Notes: a model not told the origin generated them from the sequence alone. 64,000 nucleotides of DNA from Spirochaetaceae bacterium (GCA_017623685.1 JAGAOP010000021.1:37372-101371), one strand, 5' to 3'; shown: positions 34,325-44,952, counted from the stretch's first letter. A program made the numbers and translations.

Positions 34325-35368
34325 ATGGATGTTAAAAGGCGAAAATTTGGACTTTTGTCTGATGGTTCTAAGGTATATTTGTATACTGTATCTAATGGCC
34401 AGGTTGAATTTTCTGCTACAAACTATGGTTGTGTTATAACTTCTTTGATAGTTCCTTCAAAAGATAGGGGCTTTCAAGATATAGTTTTAGCACCTCCAAC
34501 CTTTGACTTCCTAGTTAGTTCTTATGCCTGTTTTGGTGCTTTTGTTGGTCGTTATGCTGGACGTATTGGTGGAGCTAGTTTTAAGCTAAATGGTATAGAA
34601 TATGTTCTAGATAAAAACCTTAAAGGAAGTTGCCTGCATGGTGGCTTTTTTCGATGGGATAAACAACTATGGAATTCTGAAATTATTGAAAACTCTCAAG
34701 GAAAGGGTATTCGGTTTTTTAGAACATCTCCAGATGGAGAACAGGGGATGCCAGGAAATTTAGAGGTTGAAGTTTCTTATATGTTAAATACATCCAATGA
34801 ACTAATAATTCATTATGGAGCTTTAAGCGATAAGGATACACCAATTAATTTTACAAATCATTCCTATTTTAACTTAAAAGGACAGGGCAATGGTACAGTT
34901 GAAAATCATATTCTACAAATGAATTGTTCATCTTATTTGGAAACTGATGATTGCCAAGTGCCAACTGGAAAAATCTTACCTGTAGAAAAAAGTGTGTTTG
35001 ATTTTAGAATTGGTAAATCCATGGGAGAAGACTTATCTTCTTCTGAACTTACTGCTACAGGTGGATATGATCATTGTTTTTGCATAAATGAGGATTTTAA
35101 ATATTCAATTCCTTTTGCTACAGTTTTTGAACCAGAAACTAAAAGAACAATGACAGTTGCAACAGATATGCCAGCAGTTCAGTTTTATACAGCTAATGGC
35201 ATGGGAAAAACCATAGGGAAAAATGGTAGCATTTATTTTGATCATGGAGGTTTTTGTTTAGAAACTCAATTTTTTCCTGATTCACCAAATAAACCTAATT
35301 TTCCAAATTGTATACTTAAGAGTGGGCAAAGGTTTTCTTCAACTACAATATATGGTTTTAAATGGTAA
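34325..35368 (+). CDS. galM: Aldose 1-epimerase (mutarotase)
   Basis: GalM interconverts alpha and beta anomers of galactose or glucose. The 347-residue protein has FVGRYAGRIGGASFKLNGIE, the histidine-containing CLHGGFFRWDK, TNHSYFNLKGQGNG with the catalytic His, GGYDHCFC and the catalytic glutamate in FCLETQFFPDSPN. No other galactose genes are adjacent. The start is ATG 34325; a TTG three codons upstream lies within the promoter -10 and is rejected. It stands alone between a strong terminator and the V-ATPase operon. Confidence 0.93.
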   Translation: MDVKRRKFGLLSDGSKVYLYTVSNGQVEFSATNYGCVITSLIVPSKDRGFQDIVLAPPTFDFLVSSYACFGAFVGRYAGRIGGASFKLNGIEYVLDKNLKGSCLHGGFFRWDKQLWNSEIIENSQGKGIRFFRTSPDGEQGMPGNLEVEVSYMLNTSNELIIHYGALSDKDTPINFTNHSYFNLKGQGNGTVENHILQMNCSSYLETDDCQVPTGKILPVEKSVFDFRIGKSMGEDLSSSELTATGGYDHCFCINEDFKYSIPFATVFEPETKRTMTVATDMPAVQFYTANGMGKTIGKNGSIYFDHGGFCLETQFFPDSPNKPNFPNCILKSGQRFSSTTIYGFKW

Positions 35369-35424
35369 TTTATACAGCTTTATTTAGCTGTCAAAGATAT
35401 GCATTAATTTATTAAGGGGTCATA

Positions 35425-36057
35425 ATGGACGTTCAACTACAGGAACTGATCGATAAGATCAAAAAAGACGGTGTTGCTTCTGCTGAAGCTTCTGCTGCTT
35501 CAATTATTTCAGAAGCAGAAAAAAAGGCGGCAAGTATTATTTCAGAAGCAGAGACTAAAGCCGCCGAAATTGTAAAGCAAGGCAAGACAGAAACTGCTCG
35601 CATGGAAAAAGCCAGTATTGACGCAATTCGTCAGGCAGGTAGAAACTTGATTCTTTCTTTTCGAGATAGCATTTCAGCTGAACTAAATGCTATTATATCT
35701 ACTAAAACAGCTTCAGTTTATTCTGCTGATATGTTAAAAACTTTAATTCCAGAGACAGTAAAAGCTTGGGCAAAAAACACTGAAACCGAAGATATTTCTG
35801 TACTTTTGCCAGCAAAGGATGTGGAAACTCTGGAATCAAGTTTTAAATCTGCTTTAAAAGCAGAATTGGCTAAGGGGCTTGAATTAAAGGCAGATAAAAC
35901 TTTGGATGCTGGTTTTCGAATCGGTTCAAAAGATGGTTCAGCCTATTATGATTTTTCTGCAGAGGCAGTTGCGGATCTGTTCTCTGCTTACCTAAATCCC
36001 AAAACAGTAGCAATTATGAAAGAAGCTGCACAGCAAATTGGGGAAGGAAGCAATTAA
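35425..36057 (+). CDS. atpE: V-type ATPase subunit E
   Basis: This is the peripheral stalk subunit of the V-type (A-type) rotary ATPase, 210 residues. Residues 1-60 form a long Ala/Glu/Lys coiled coil in which an 11-12 residue unit is nearly repeated (ASIISEAEKKA, then ASIISEAETKA). The C-terminal half has the mixed alpha/beta head. It opens a seven-gene operon (E, DUF2764, A, B, D, I, K) in the same order as in other spirochaetes and chlamydiae. AAGGGG precedes the ATG. The 56-bp gap upstream shows no promoter I can define. Confidence 0.88.
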   Translation: MDVQLQELIDKIKKDGVASAEASAASIISEAEKKAASIISEAETKAAEIVKQGKTETARMEKASIDAIRQAGRNLILSFRDSISAELNAIISTKTASVYSADMLKTLIPETVKAWAKNTETEDISVLLPAKDVETLESSFKSALKAELAKGLELKADKTLDAGFRIGSKDGSAYYDFSAEAVADLFSAYLNPKTVAIMKEAAQQIGEGSN

Positions 36058-36600
36058 GTGGGTAATTGGTATTATCTTATGTCACAGTTGCCATCGGTTA
36101 CCATTTCTATGGATAAACCTTTGCCTGTAACAGAAGAATACTTTATGGATTTGTGTTCTCGTTTTCTAGATAATAAATCTTTTACTATATTAAAGAATTT
36201 GTCTTTAGAGCCTCCTCGTGAAGGGAAAAAAACAGGTTCTGCTTTTTTAGATGCTTGGTATGAAAACGAAAGACTTCTAAGATTTGCGCTGGCAAAAATC
36301 CGTGCGCTCAAATTAAAGAAGGATGTTGAATTCCCCATGCTTTCTATTTCACCTGATATTGTTCAGACAGCTAGAACTGCTTGTGGAATGGAAAGCCCCC
36401 TTGCTGCGGAACAATTTTTGAACGAGTCTCGTGTTCAAATGTTGGATCGTTTTGCACCCTTTGATCAGTTTTCAACAGATGCGGTATATGTTTATGCCCT
36501 AAAATTAAAACTGGCACAAAGAATGAAGTCGTTTACAGAAGAAGCTGGTGCTGCTTCCTATCGGACGATATATGACCAGATACTTGGAGAATCGAAATGA
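36058..36600 (+). CDS. V-ATPase-associated DUF2764 protein
   Basis: A 180-residue protein in the position always held by DUF2764 genes between atpE and atpA in spirochaete and chlamydial V-ATPase operons. It begins WYYLMSQLPSVTI, a typical start for the family. It is helical and has no membrane segment. Its role is not established; because the operon has no recognisable subunit C, F or G, a structural replacement role is plausible. The start is GTG 36058, immediately after the atpE stop, with GGAAGG 10-15 bases upstream. It overlaps atpA by ATGA. Confidence 0.85.
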   Translation: MGNWYYLMSQLPSVTISMDKPLPVTEEYFMDLCSRFLDNKSFTILKNLSLEPPREGKKTGSAFLDAWYENERLLRFALAKIRALKLKKDVEFPMLSISPDIVQTARTACGMESPLAAEQFLNESRVQMLDRFAPFDQFSTDAVYVYALKLKLAQRMKSFTEEAGAASYRTIYDQILGESK

Positions 36601-38366
36601 CGGATACAAAAGGAAAGGTAGTAGCTGTTAATGGAAACATGATTAGCGTTGCATTTGACGGCAATGTTTCTATGAACGAAGTTGGCTACGTACACGTTGG
36701 TGGAAAAAGACTTAAGAGTGAGGTAATCCGTATCAGAAACGGAAAAGCTCAGCTTCAAGTCTATGAGATGACAAAAGGAATCAGCACTGGTGATGAAGTA
36801 GAATTTACTGGTGAGCTTTTGTCTGTGGAACTAGGTCCTGGTCTTTTAGGACAAGTTTTTGATGGTTTGCAAAATCCTTTACCAGAGCTTGCGGAAAAAG
36901 CTGGTTACTTTTTGGAACGAGGAATTTATCTTGACCCAGTTCCAAATGAAAGGATTTGGAGTTTTACTCCTATTGCTAAGGTTGGAGATGTTGTTCGTCG
37001 TGGTGATGTGTTAGGTTCTGTTCCAGAAGGACCTTTTACACACAAAATTATGGTTCCCTTTGGTATGTATGGAACCTACACTGTAGCTTCCATTAAACCT
37101 ACTGCTGATTATAAACTTTCAGAAACAATTGCTGTTCTTAAAGATGAAAAAGGAATTGAAACAGAAGTTTCTATGAGTTTCCAATGGCCAGTAAAGCGTG
37201 CCATCGATTGCTATGCTGAACGTTTAAAGCCAGATGAAACAATGATTACTAAAATTCGTTTGATAGATACTTTTTTCCCAGTTGCAAAGGGTGGTACATA
37301 TTGTATTCCTGGTCCTTTCGGTGCTGGTAAAACCGTTTTGCAGCATACAACAAGCCGAAATGCTGATGTTGACGTTGTTATTGTTGCAGCTTGTGGAGAA
37401 CGTGCAGGTGAAGTTGTAGAAATCCTAAAGGAATTCCCTGAATTAAATGACCCAAGAACAGGTCGTTCCCTTATGGAAAGAACTATTATTATTTGTAATA
37501 CATCTTCTATGCCTGTTGCAGCCCGTGAAGCTTCTGTTTACACAGGTGTTACTTTAGCCGAATATTATCGCCAAATGGGACTTCATGTTCTACTTTTGGC
37601 AGATTCAACAAGTCGTTGGGCTCAGGCTTTGCGTGAAATGTCTGGTCGTTTGGAAGAAATTCCTGGAGAAGAAGCTTTCCCCGCTTATCTTGAATCCTAT
37701 ATTGCAGCTTTTTATGAACGAGCTGGAATTGTAAGATTAAGTGATGGTTCAACTGGTTCTGTAACAATTGGTGGTACCGTTTCTCCTGCAGGTGGTAACT
37801 TTGAAGAACCTGTTACACAAGCAACCCTTAAAGTTGTTGGTGCTTTCCATGGACTTTCTAGAGAACGTTCAGATGCTCGTAAGTATCCTGCTATTAATCC
37901 CTATGATTCTTGGTCAAAATATAAGAGTGTTTTACGCAAAGATTGGGTTGATTATGCTAGGAATTGTCTTTTCCATGGAGCTGAAGTTGGTTCTATGATG
38001 AAAGTTGTTGGTGAAGAAGGTACAAGTTTAGATGACTTTATCGTATACCTTAAAAGCGAATTCTTAGATGCTGTTTATTTACAACAGAACTCTTTTGACG
38101 AAGTAGATTCAGCAGCAGATGTTGAACGTCAGGCATATGTGTTCAAATTACTTTTGAAAGTTCTTGGTTCTAACTTTCAACTTGAATCTAAAGATGATGC
38201 CCGTGCTTATTTTAACCAATTAAGACAGAAATTTATTGACTGGAACTATAGTTTGTGGCAAAGTGATGAGTTCAAGAAAAACGAAGAAGAAATAATTGAG
38301 CTTTATGGATCAAAATCAGGCAAATTGACAACTGTTGTAGTAGATTTGTTGAAGGACGGTGAATAA
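36597..38366 (+). CDS. atpA: V-type ATPase catalytic subunit A
   Basis: The catalytic nucleotide-binding subunit, 589 residues (usual length). It has Walker [59 protein letters not shown] with the catalytic region, and the A-subunit-specific long insertion (residues about 110-200). It acts with subunit B as the hexameric head at the cytoplasmic face. The ATG overlaps the DUF2764 stop by four bases, and atpB follows 2 bp after the stop. Confidence 0.97.
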   Translation: MTDTKGKVVAVNGNMISVAFDGNVSMNEVGYVHVGGKRLKSEVIRIRNGKAQLQVYEMTKGISTGDEVEFTGELLSVELGPGLLGQVFDGLQNPLPELAEKAGYFLERGIYLDPVPNERIWSFTPIAKVGDVVRRGDVLGSVPEGPFTHKIMVPFGMYGTYTVASIKPTADYKLSETIAVLKDEKGIETEVSMSFQWPVKRAIDCYAERLKPDETMITKIRLIDTFFPVAKGGTYCIPGPFGAGKTVLQHTTSRNADVDVVIVAACGERAGEVVEILKEFPELNDPRTGRSLMERTIIICNTSSMPVAAREASVYTGVTLAEYYRQMGLHVLLLADSTSRWAQALREMSGRLEEIPGEEAFPAYLESYIAAFYERAGIVRLSDGSTGSVTIGGTVSPAGGNFEEPVTQATLKVVGAFHGLSRERSDARKYPAINPYDSWSKYKSVLRKDWVDYARNCLFHGAEVGSMMKVVGEEGTSLDDFIVYLKSEFLDAVYLQQNSFDEVDSAADVERQAYVFKLLLKVLGSNFQLESKDDARAYFNQLRQKFIDWNYSLWQSDEFKKNEEEIIELYGSKSGKLTTVVVDLLKDGE

Positions 38367-38368
38367 CT

Positions 38369-39664
38369 ATGAATAAAATTTATAGCAAGATTGAATCAAT
38401 CAGTGGTAGCGTTATTACAGTCCGAGCAGAAGGAGTTAAGTACAACGAACTGGCTGAAATTGAAACTGCTTTCGGTACATCATTGGCAGAAGTAAACCGT
38501 ATTGATGGTGATTTGATTTCTTTGCAGGTATTTGCTGGTGGTCGTGGCGTTTCAACAGGTGATAAAATCCGTTTTTTAGGAAGAGAAATGCAGGTTTGCT
38601 TTTCTGAAGATTTATTGGGTCGTATCTTTAATGGTTCTGGAGAACCAAGAGATAAAGGACCAGCTCTTAGAGATAATCCTGTAGAAATTGGAGGTCCCTC
38701 TGTAAACCCTTCAAAACGTATTATGGCACGTCGCATGATTCGTACTGGTATCCCAATGATTGACATGTTTAATACATTGGTTGTATCACAAAAGTTACCA
38801 ATCTTTTCAATTTCAGGTGAACCTTATAACGAATTATTGGCTCGAATTGCTATGCAAGCAGAAGTTGACGTTATTGTTTTAGGTGGTATGGGACTAAAAT
38901 ACGATGACTATTTGTATTTTAAGAATACTCTAGAAGAAGGTGGGGCTTTAAGTCACACTGTTATGTTTGTTCATACTGCAGCTGATCCTACAGTAGAATG
39001 TTTGAAGATTCCAGATATGAGTTTGGCTGTTGCAGAACAATTTGCTCTTCAAGGAAAAGATGTTCTTGTTCTACTTACTGATATGACAAACTATGCTGAT
39101 GCCATGAAAGAAATTGCTATTACTCAAGAGCAAGTTCCTTCTAACCGTGGTTATCCTGGAGATTTGTATAGCCAATTAGCAGCACGATACGAAAAAGCTG
39201 TAGACTTTGATGATGCAGGTTCTGTAACAATTCTTGCAGTTACAACCATGCCAGGTGATGACGTTACTCACCCTGTTCCAGATAATACTGGATATATTAC
39301 AGAAGGTCAGTTTTATCTAAAGGGTGGTCGTATTGAACCTTTCGGAAGTCTTTCTCGTCTAAAGCAAAACGTAAACGGAAAAACTCGTAACGACCATCGT
39401 GCTCTTATGGACGGTATGATTCGTCTATATTCAGCATATAAAGATACTTTGGAAAAGAAATCCATGGGATTTATGATGTCTGAATGGGACGAAAAATTGC
39501 TAAAATATGGCGAAATGTTTGAAAAAGAAATGATGGACTTGTCTGTAAACATTCCTTTAGAGGGTGCCTTAGACAAAGGTTGGTCGATTCTTGCTTCTTG
39601 CTTTAATAGTGAAGAAACAGGTATTAAGTCAGAACTTATTGCCCAATACTGGCCAAAAAACTAA
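38369..39664 (+). CDS. atpB: V-type ATPase regulatory subunit B
   Basis: The non-catalytic nucleotide-binding subunit, 431 residues. Visible are [35 protein letters not shown], the non-canonical P-loop region [16 protein letters not shown] (no Walker lysine, normal for B), [33 protein letters not shown] and the conserved [15 protein letters not shown]. It follows atpA by 2 bp. Confidence 0.97.
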   Translation: MNKIYSKIESISGSVITVRAEGVKYNELAEIETAFGTSLAEVNRIDGDLISLQVFAGGRGVSTGDKIRFLGREMQVCFSEDLLGRIFNGSGEPRDKGPALRDNPVEIGGPSVNPSKRIMARRMIRTGIPMIDMFNTLVVSQKLPIFSISGEPYNELLARIAMQAEVDVIVLGGMGLKYDDYLYFKNTLEEGGALSHTVMFVHTAADPTVECLKIPDMSLAVAEQFALQGKDVLVLLTDMTNYADAMKEIAITQEQVPSNRGYPGDLYSQLAARYEKAVDFDDAGSVTILAVTTMPGDDVTHPVPDNTGYITEGQFYLKGGRIEPFGSLSRLKQNVNGKTRNDHRALMDGMIRLYSAYKDTLEKKSMGFMMSEWDEKLLKYGEMFEKEMMDLSVNIPLEGALDKGWSILASCFNSEETGIKSELIAQYWPKN

Positions 39665-39676
39665 GAGGTTTAGCTA

Positions 39677-40303
39677 ATGGCAAATATTAAGCTGACAAAA
39701 AATGAGCTAAAGTCGCAAAAAGATGCGCTGAAAATGTATCAGCGATATCTTCCGACTTTAACCCTTAAAAAACAGCAGCTTCAAACTGAAATCCGTTCTA
39801 TTGATGCAAGGGCAAAAGAAGTACGTGAACGACGAAAATCCTTAGAAGCAGAATTTGCTCAATGGATTGCCGTTTTTGGAGAAGCAGATGCCTTTAAAGC
39901 TGATATGGTTCAGGTTAAAAACATACGTAAAGGGGTAGGAAACATTGCAGGTGTTACTATTCCTATTTACGAAGGTGCTGATTTTACTCGTGGAGATTAC
40001 GATTTATATTCAACTCCATTATGGGTAGATTTAGCCGCAGATCGTATGGAACAGGCTCTTTCTTTGGATTTAGAAGCTGATGTTTTGGAAGAACAGGTTA
40101 GATTGTTGCAAGTTGAGCTAAGAACAACAACGCAGCGTGTTAATCTTTTTGAAAAGGTGAAAATACCTGAAACTAAGGCTAATATAAAAAAGATAACGGT
40201 TTACTTAGGTGACCAACAAGTTGCAGCCGTTGTTCGAGGTAAAATTTCCAAGAAAAATCTTGAGATTGCAGCTCAAAAGACAGCAGAGGAGGCCAACAAA
40301 TGA
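39677..40303 (+). CDS. atpD: V-type ATPase central-stalk subunit D
   Basis: The rotor shaft subunit, 208 residues, with the two long coiled-coil helices expected of subunit D: N-terminal [20 protein letters not shown] and a C-terminal helix (residues 130-205). The family segment TKNELKxQKxxLK near the start is clear. It couples head catalysis to the K ring. No subunit F, its usual partner, is found in the operon. Its TGA overlaps the atpI ATG. Confidence 0.93.
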   Translation: MANIKLTKNELKSQKDALKMYQRYLPTLTLKKQQLQTEIRSIDARAKEVRERRKSLEAEFAQWIAVFGEADAFKADMVQVKNIRKGVGNIAGVTIPIYEGADFTRGDYDLYSTPLWVDLAADRMEQALSLDLEADVLEEQVRLLQVELRTTTQRVNLFEKVKIPETKANIKKITVYLGDQQVAAVVRGKISKKNLEIAAQKTAEEANK

Positions 40304-42225
40304 TTGTGCCTATGAAAAAGGTGTCCTTCGTTGTTCTTGAAGCAGAACGAAAGGAAGCTCTTAAAAAGTTACGAAAACTTGGAGTTGTGCATCTAGAAAG
40401 ATTAAATGGAAATAGTGCAGCTTTAGCTTCATTCAGGGATTCATATAACACAATTGATCGTGCATTTATGATTCTTTCGGAAATTAAACTTGCTAAAAAT
40501 GTAAAATTACCAACTGTTCCAAGTTTCGATAGAGAACAAGTTTTAGCTAAAGCCGAAGAAATAATTGCTTTGTCTGAACGCAAAAAACAGTGTGTTGAAA
40601 ATATTGCTTCATATACTTCTGAACTTGAAAGATTTCGTTTTTGGGGTGATTTAGATTCTGCTGATTTTAATTATCTTGCAGAAAAGGGTATTTTGCTTTC
40701 AATGTACGAAATCCCAAGAGATGCCTATATTTCTTTGCCTGAAACTTTGGAAACAATAGTTGTAAACGAAAGTAAATCACAAGTTCGTTTTTTACTAATT
40801 CAACATACTGACGGTTCAATAAAACCTGAAGCTGCAATTAGACCTTCTGATTTACCAGCAGAAGCTTTTGCAATTCCTATGATTAGTACATCAACAAAAC
40901 AGTTGTGTTCTGACATAGAATCTATGAAGAAAGAAATTGTTACTATTAACGAAGCTTTAGAATCTGCTGTTGCTTATAAGTCTTACCTTCAAAAATGTGG
41001 TTCTATTGTTTCAAAGGATATTGAGTTTGAAAATGCTTTTTCTGGTATGGGAAAAGAAATTTCTTCTGAAGAAGAAAAAAATATTGCACCTTTAGCATGG
41101 CTATCAGGATTTGTTCCAACTGTTGATTTGCCAGCTGTTCAAGTTGTAGCACAACAGGAAAGCTGGGCTATGGTAGCAACTGACCCAACAGAAGAAGATG
41201 AAGTTCCAACTAAACTTAAAAATAATAAATTTGTTAGTTTGATTTATCCAGTTTCCGATTTTTTAGGAACAGTTCCTGGTTATCGAGAATACGATATTTC
41301 TGCTTGGTTTTTATTGTTTTTCTGTGTTTTCTTTGGTATTATTTTTGGAGATGGTGGTTATGGCCTTTTGATGGTAGTTGTAGCTTTGCTAGCAGACATT
41401 TTTGCTATTATTAAGGGAAAGAAAATTCCAGCAGCTTACAATTTACTATTTTTGCTGGGATTAACTACTATGGCTTGGGGTACTGTTACTTGTACTTGGT
41501 TCGGTATTCTTCCTGAAATGTTGCCAGATTGGTTAAAAGCTTTGTCTTTTCAGCCTATATCTAATGCATATTCTGCCTTATCCCCAGAAAACGAAGCTTA
41601 CGTTAAACAGAATTTGCAAATTTTCTGCTTTATGTTAGCTTTGATTCAGCTTTCAATAGATCACCTAAAGGGCATAATACGATTTATTCGCTCACCTAAG
41701 TGTCTTGGAGAACTAGGTTCTTTATTAATGGTTTGGGGGATGTTTTTTGTAGTATTGAATATGGTTGTAAAAGTACCAGTATTCTTTGGTGTTGAAACAA
41801 TGGGGTTACCTGTTATAGCTATTATCGGAGTAGGATTTTTGCTTAGTTTTGTCTTTGCAAACTACGAAGGTAGCTTAGGTGCGTCTATTTTAGACAGTTG
41901 TAAAAACATTGTATCTGTTATTTTAGGAGTAGTAAATGTTTTCTCTGATATAGTTTCTTACATTCGTCTTTGGGCTGTAGGACTTGCAGGAAGTGCTATT
42001 TCTTCTACAATTAATGATATGGCAGGACCTACTCTTGGTGGGGCTTTGATTTTTGCAGGAATATTATTGTTGGTGTTCGGACATGGTTTAAATATGATTT
42101 TGAACGTATTGTCTGTTATTGTTCACGGTGTTCGCTTGAATACGTTGGAGTTTTCTAGTCACTTGGGAATGTCGTGGTCTGGTTTTTCATATGAGCCGTT
42201 CTGTGAATCGGCTGATAATAAATAA
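40300..42225 (+). CDS. atpI: V-type ATPase membrane subunit I (a-type stator)
   Basis: A 641-residue stator subunit with a cytoplasmic N-terminal half (coiled coils around 50-110 and 200-235) and a C-terminal membrane half with about seven helices, starting at [25 protein letters not shown]. The ion-translocation motif [21 protein letters not shown], with its essential arginine, is present near residue 555. The protein forms the ion half-channels against the K ring. The ATG overlaps atpD (ATGA). atpK-ispG begins 29 bp downstream. Confidence 0.95.
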   Translation: MIVPMKKVSFVVLEAERKEALKKLRKLGVVHLERLNGNSAALASFRDSYNTIDRAFMILSEIKLAKNVKLPTVPSFDREQVLAKAEEIIALSERKKQCVENIASYTSELERFRFWGDLDSADFNYLAEKGILLSMYEIPRDAYISLPETLETIVVNESKSQVRFLLIQHTDGSIKPEAAIRPSDLPAEAFAIPMISTSTKQLCSDIESMKKEIVTINEALESAVAYKSYLQKCGSIVSKDIEFENAFSGMGKEISSEEEKNIAPLAWLSGFVPTVDLPAVQVVAQQESWAMVATDPTEEDEVPTKLKNNKFVSLIYPVSDFLGTVPGYREYDISAWFLLFFCVFFGIIFGDGGYGLLMVVVALLADIFAIIKGKKIPAAYNLLFLLGLTTMAWGTVTCTWFGILPEMLPDWLKALSFQPISNAYSALSPENEAYVKQNLQIFCFMLALIQLSIDHLKGIIRFIRSPKCLGELGSLLMVWGMFFVVLNMVVKVPVFFGVETMGLPVIAIIGVGFLLSFVFANYEGSLGASILDSCKNIVSVILGVVNVFSDIVSYIRLWAVGLAGSAISSTINDMAGPTLGGALIFAGILLLVFGHGLNMILNVLSVIVHGVRLNTLEFSSHLGMSWSGFSYEPFCESADNK

Positions 42226-42254
42226 GCAATTAACTTATTAATAGGAGTTATACT

Positions 42255-43778
42255 ATGGGAATGTTTGGAGCAGCTTGTGTTCTTGGTATTGCAGCTATTG
42301 GATCTGCAATTGGTATTGGATTTGCGGGACAGGCCGCAATTGGTGCATGGAAGCGTTGTTATATGAATAATAAACCAGCACCATTTATTTTGACAGTTTT
42401 TGCTGGTGCACCTCTTACTCAGACAATTTATGGATTTTTGCTGATGCAAAATATGATTACTTCTCAAAAAGAACCTGGATTCCTTTTGGCTTTAGGTATT
42501 TTTTCTGGTTTAGCTATGGCTGCATCTGCTGTTTTCCAAGGAAAAGCTGGTGCTGCAGGTTCAGATGCACTTGGTGAAACTGGAAAAGGTTTTGCTCAGT
42601 ACATTATGGTTGTAGGTCTTTGTGAAACTGTTGCATTGTTTGCAATGGTATTCTCTATGATTGTATGCGAAATTGGTGCCGCTGTGTCTTATACAACAAA
42701 TAAAGTATGGATAGGCAGTTCTGGCAAGACAAAAAGAATAGGAATCGGTGGTGATTCTCCGATTTCTATTCAAACAATGTGGAAAGAGGGCATTACCGGT
42801 GTACTTAACCACCGAGATGCCCTTTTTCATCTTGTAGAACGAATAGAACAATTACATAGTTTGGGTTGCGATATACTTAGATTTGCAGTTCCTGATATGG
42901 AAAGTGCAGATGCATTAATAAAAATTGCTTCCGAAACATCAATGCCATTAGTTGCAGATATCCATTTTGATTATCGTTTGGCTCTTCGCTGTCTTGAAGG
43001 GAATATTGCTAAGATTCGTATTAACCCAGGAAATATTGGTTCAATAGATAGGGTTGAATCAGTTGTTAATAAATGTAAAGAAAAAGGTGTAGCCATTCGA
43101 ATCGGAGTTAATACAGGAAGTTTACCAAAAGATATAGCACTTCAAGTTGAACAAGGAACAATGACACGAGCTATGGCCTTAGCTGAAATTGCAAGTCGAG
43201 AAGCTTTAATTTTTCAAAAATTAAATTTTGATCAATTTGTAATTTCAATGAAAGCTTCTTCTGTAAACGAAACAATTGAATGTAATCGTATTTTTGCAAA
43301 AAAACATAATATACCCTTGCATATTGGTGTTACAGAAGCAGGACCTTTAATTGGGGGAATTGTAAAAAGTACCTTAGCTTTTAATTCTTTGCTAAAAGAA
43401 AATATTGGAAATACAATACGAGTTAGTCTATCTTCTTCGCCTGAAAACGAAGTAATTACTGCAAAAGAAATTTTAAGAGAAACAGGAAAAAGAAGTGGAG
43501 GGGTAAAAATTGTATCTTGTCCCAGGTGTGGACGTAACGGATTTGACGTTCATGGGTTTGTAAATAGATGGCAAAATGAACTTTTATCTTTAGATAAGGA
43601 TATTACAGTTGCCGTAATGGGCTGTGTTGTTAATGGTCCAGGCGAAGGAAAACATGCTGATATTGGCATTACAGGGGCAGGGGATAAAGTAATGATTTTT
43701 AAACATGGAAAAATAGTGCAAACAATTTCAGCAGAAGATGCCGATAATGTATTCAGAAAGGAATTATTAAGTCTGTGA
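42255..43778 (+). CDS. atpK-ispG: In-frame fusion: V-type ATPase proteolipid subunit K + IspG (HMBPP synthase)
   Basis: One uninterrupted 507-codon frame encodes two complete proteins. Residues 1-140 form a standard four-helix K proteolipid: two hairpins, with the ion-binding glutamate at E124 (GLCETVALFAM). Residues about 150-507 form IspG/GcpE, which converts methylerythritol cyclodiphosphate to HMBPP in the MEP isoprenoid pathway: IGIGGDSPISIQTM, VADIHFDY, RINPGNIG, IRIGVNTGSL, LHIGVTEAG, cluster ligands C422, C425 and C457 and E464 in NGPGE. No stop codon lies between them. Possible internal starts are ATG 42657 (M135) and GTG 42684 (V144), neither with a Shine-Dalgarno. AGGAG precedes the ATG at 42255. 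Topology makes a single chain hard to reconcile with a cytoplasmic IspG. Confidence 0.93.
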   Translation: MGMFGAACVLGIAAIGSAIGIGFAGQAAIGAWKRCYMNNKPAPFILTVFAGAPLTQTIYGFLLMQNMITSQKEPGFLLALGIFSGLAMAASAVFQGKAGAAGSDALGETGKGFAQYIMVVGLCETVALFAMVFSMIVCEIGAAVSYTTNKVWIGSSGKTKRIGIGGDSPISIQTMWKEGITGVLNHRDALFHLVERIEQLHSLGCDILRFAVPDMESADALIKIASETSMPLVADIHFDYRLALRCLEGNIAKIRINPGNIGSIDRVESVVNKCKEKGVAIRIGVNTGSLPKDIALQVEQGTMTRAMALAEIASREALIFQKLNFDQFVISMKASSVNETIECNRIFAKKHNIPLHIGVTEAGPLIGGIVKSTLAFNSLLKENIGNTIRVSLSSSPENEVITAKEILRETGKRSGGVKIVSCPRCGRNGFDVHGFVNRWQNELLSLDKDITVAVMGCVVNGPGEGKHADIGITGAGDKVMIFKHGKIVQTISAEDADNVFRKELLSL

Positions 43779-44875
43779 AAAACATTATTAAACATTTTAT
43801 TCTTTTATTTCTCTTATTTATATTGAACATTGGTGCTTTTGCTATTTCCTATCCTTTGTTTCAAACTTCTACAAGAATTTTAGAAGATGCATATTTTGCT
43901 TTTGATTCAGAAGATTATGGAAATGCATTAAAGTTTGCAGAAAAAGCAAAAATCATGAGACGTAATGAAGCTACAGATTGTTTAGAAGTAATTAACCAAG
44001 CATTAAAACCTTTAGCGGTTCAAAAAGCAGGTGATTCTATTACAGAAATTTTAACAGTCTTAACTGAACGTGATATTTTTGATGCAATTGAATTAATTGA
44101 ATATATAATTGATTTAAAAGGTAAAGCATTTTTCCATGATTCCATTACTGAAATGCTAAATTATCTTGAAGGAAAAAAAATATATCCAGAAACATCTTAC
44201 CTTATTGCAAAGATTTATGAACTTGAAGGCGAATATGAATTAGCTAACCAATATTTTACAGAAGCTTATTCTAATGCTTCTGCATTAGATATTTCTGATA
44301 TGAAATACGACATTTTGTATGATAAAGCTATTTTAGCCTTCAATTTTTCTAATATTGAGGATTGTGAAAATTCTTTGCTGCTGATTGTAAAAGAAGACCC
44401 TTATTTTTCAGATTTAAATTATAATTATGCAATAAAAAATTCTATTGCTAATAAATATTCTCCTGATAAGGTTTTTGAACTTTATCGAACAGACTGTTAT
44501 CGCTCAATTCCTTCATTTTTTAAATTAACTGAATTATATATTAGTCAAAACAGATTAGAAGATGCTTTTTCTACCGCCTTGTTCGGAGTTTTAACTTCTT
44601 TTACCAGAATGAATGAAGTAATTGAAAATAGAACTTCTGAATATTTTTTTACAGGTCTTGAAAATTTCTTTATTTTAGCCATGGACCATAGTGATATTTC
44701 TACTTGGAGCATAGATAATGGGTTTTGGCGTTGTTTTTATCGCTTAGGAGATTTAGGTTGTAAGTTATATCCTGAAAGTAAATTTGGTATGGAAATATTT
44801 GATGTTATTTCAAAAACAGCGCCAGAAGAATATTGGCGACAAATTTCCTTATCTAAAATTGTTAAAGATAATTAA
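43775..44875 (+). CDS. Secreted TPR-like protein of unknown function
   Basis: A 366-residue protein with a clear N-terminal signal sequence (KNIIKHFILLFLLFILNIGAFA, cleavage probably near residue 23) and no lipobox cysteine. The rest is helical with TPR-like units (DAYFAFDSEDYGNALKFAEK; YLIAKIYELEGEYELANQYF; ELYISQNRLEDAFSTAL). It is probably periplasmic. I do not recognise a named family. The GTG start overlaps the ispG stop as GTGA, with AAAGGA 11 bases upstream, so it is co-translated with the V-ATPase/ispG operon. It ends before a large bidirectional terminator. Confidence 0.8.
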   Translation: MKNIIKHFILLFLLFILNIGAFAISYPLFQTSTRILEDAYFAFDSEDYGNALKFAEKAKIMRRNEATDCLEVINQALKPLAVQKAGDSITEILTVLTERDIFDAIELIEYIIDLKGKAFFHDSITEMLNYLEGKKIYPETSYLIAKIYELEGEYELANQYFTEAYSNASALDISDMKYDILYDKAILAFNFSNIEDCENSLLLIVKEDPYFSDLNYNYAIKNSIANKYSPDKVFELYRTDCYRSIPSFFKLTELYISQNRLEDAFSTALFGVLTSFTRMNEVIENRTSEYFFTGLENFFILAMDHSDISTWSIDNGFWRCFYRLGDLGCKLYPESKFGMEIFDVISKTAPEEYWRQISLSKIVKDN

Positions 44876-44885
44876 ATATTAAAAT

Positions 44886-44951
44886 AAAAAAAGACTGTTC
44901 TAGAAGTGTTCTTCAGTTAAGATATCTTTACTTCAAGACAGTCCTTTTTTT
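44886..44951. terminator. Long bidirectional terminator hairpin between convergent genes
   Basis: GACTGT (44893-44898) pairs with ACAGTC (44938-44943); CT and GAAG (44903-44906) can continue the stem with AG and CTTC (44931-44934). The palindrome AAGATATCTT (44919-44928) lies inside. Flanking A and T runs give a U tract on both strands, serving the secreted TPR-like gene and the opposite omp85-like gene. Confidence 0.8.
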
Positions 44952-44952
44952 A

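Noticed and set aside
35485..35580. Near-duplicate ASIISEAE units in atpE as a recent tandem duplication
   Set aside because: Ala/Glu/Lys coiled-coil stalk sequences of subunit E are naturally repetitive, and codon differences show the units are not a fresh copy.
38380..38766. 128-codon minus-strand frame inside atpB
   Set aside because: It is the antisense shadow of a highly conserved gene, with no start signal of its own.
40179..40583. 134-codon minus-strand frame across the atpD-atpI junction
   Set aside because: It is antisense to two overlapping conserved genes, with no promoter or ribosome site.
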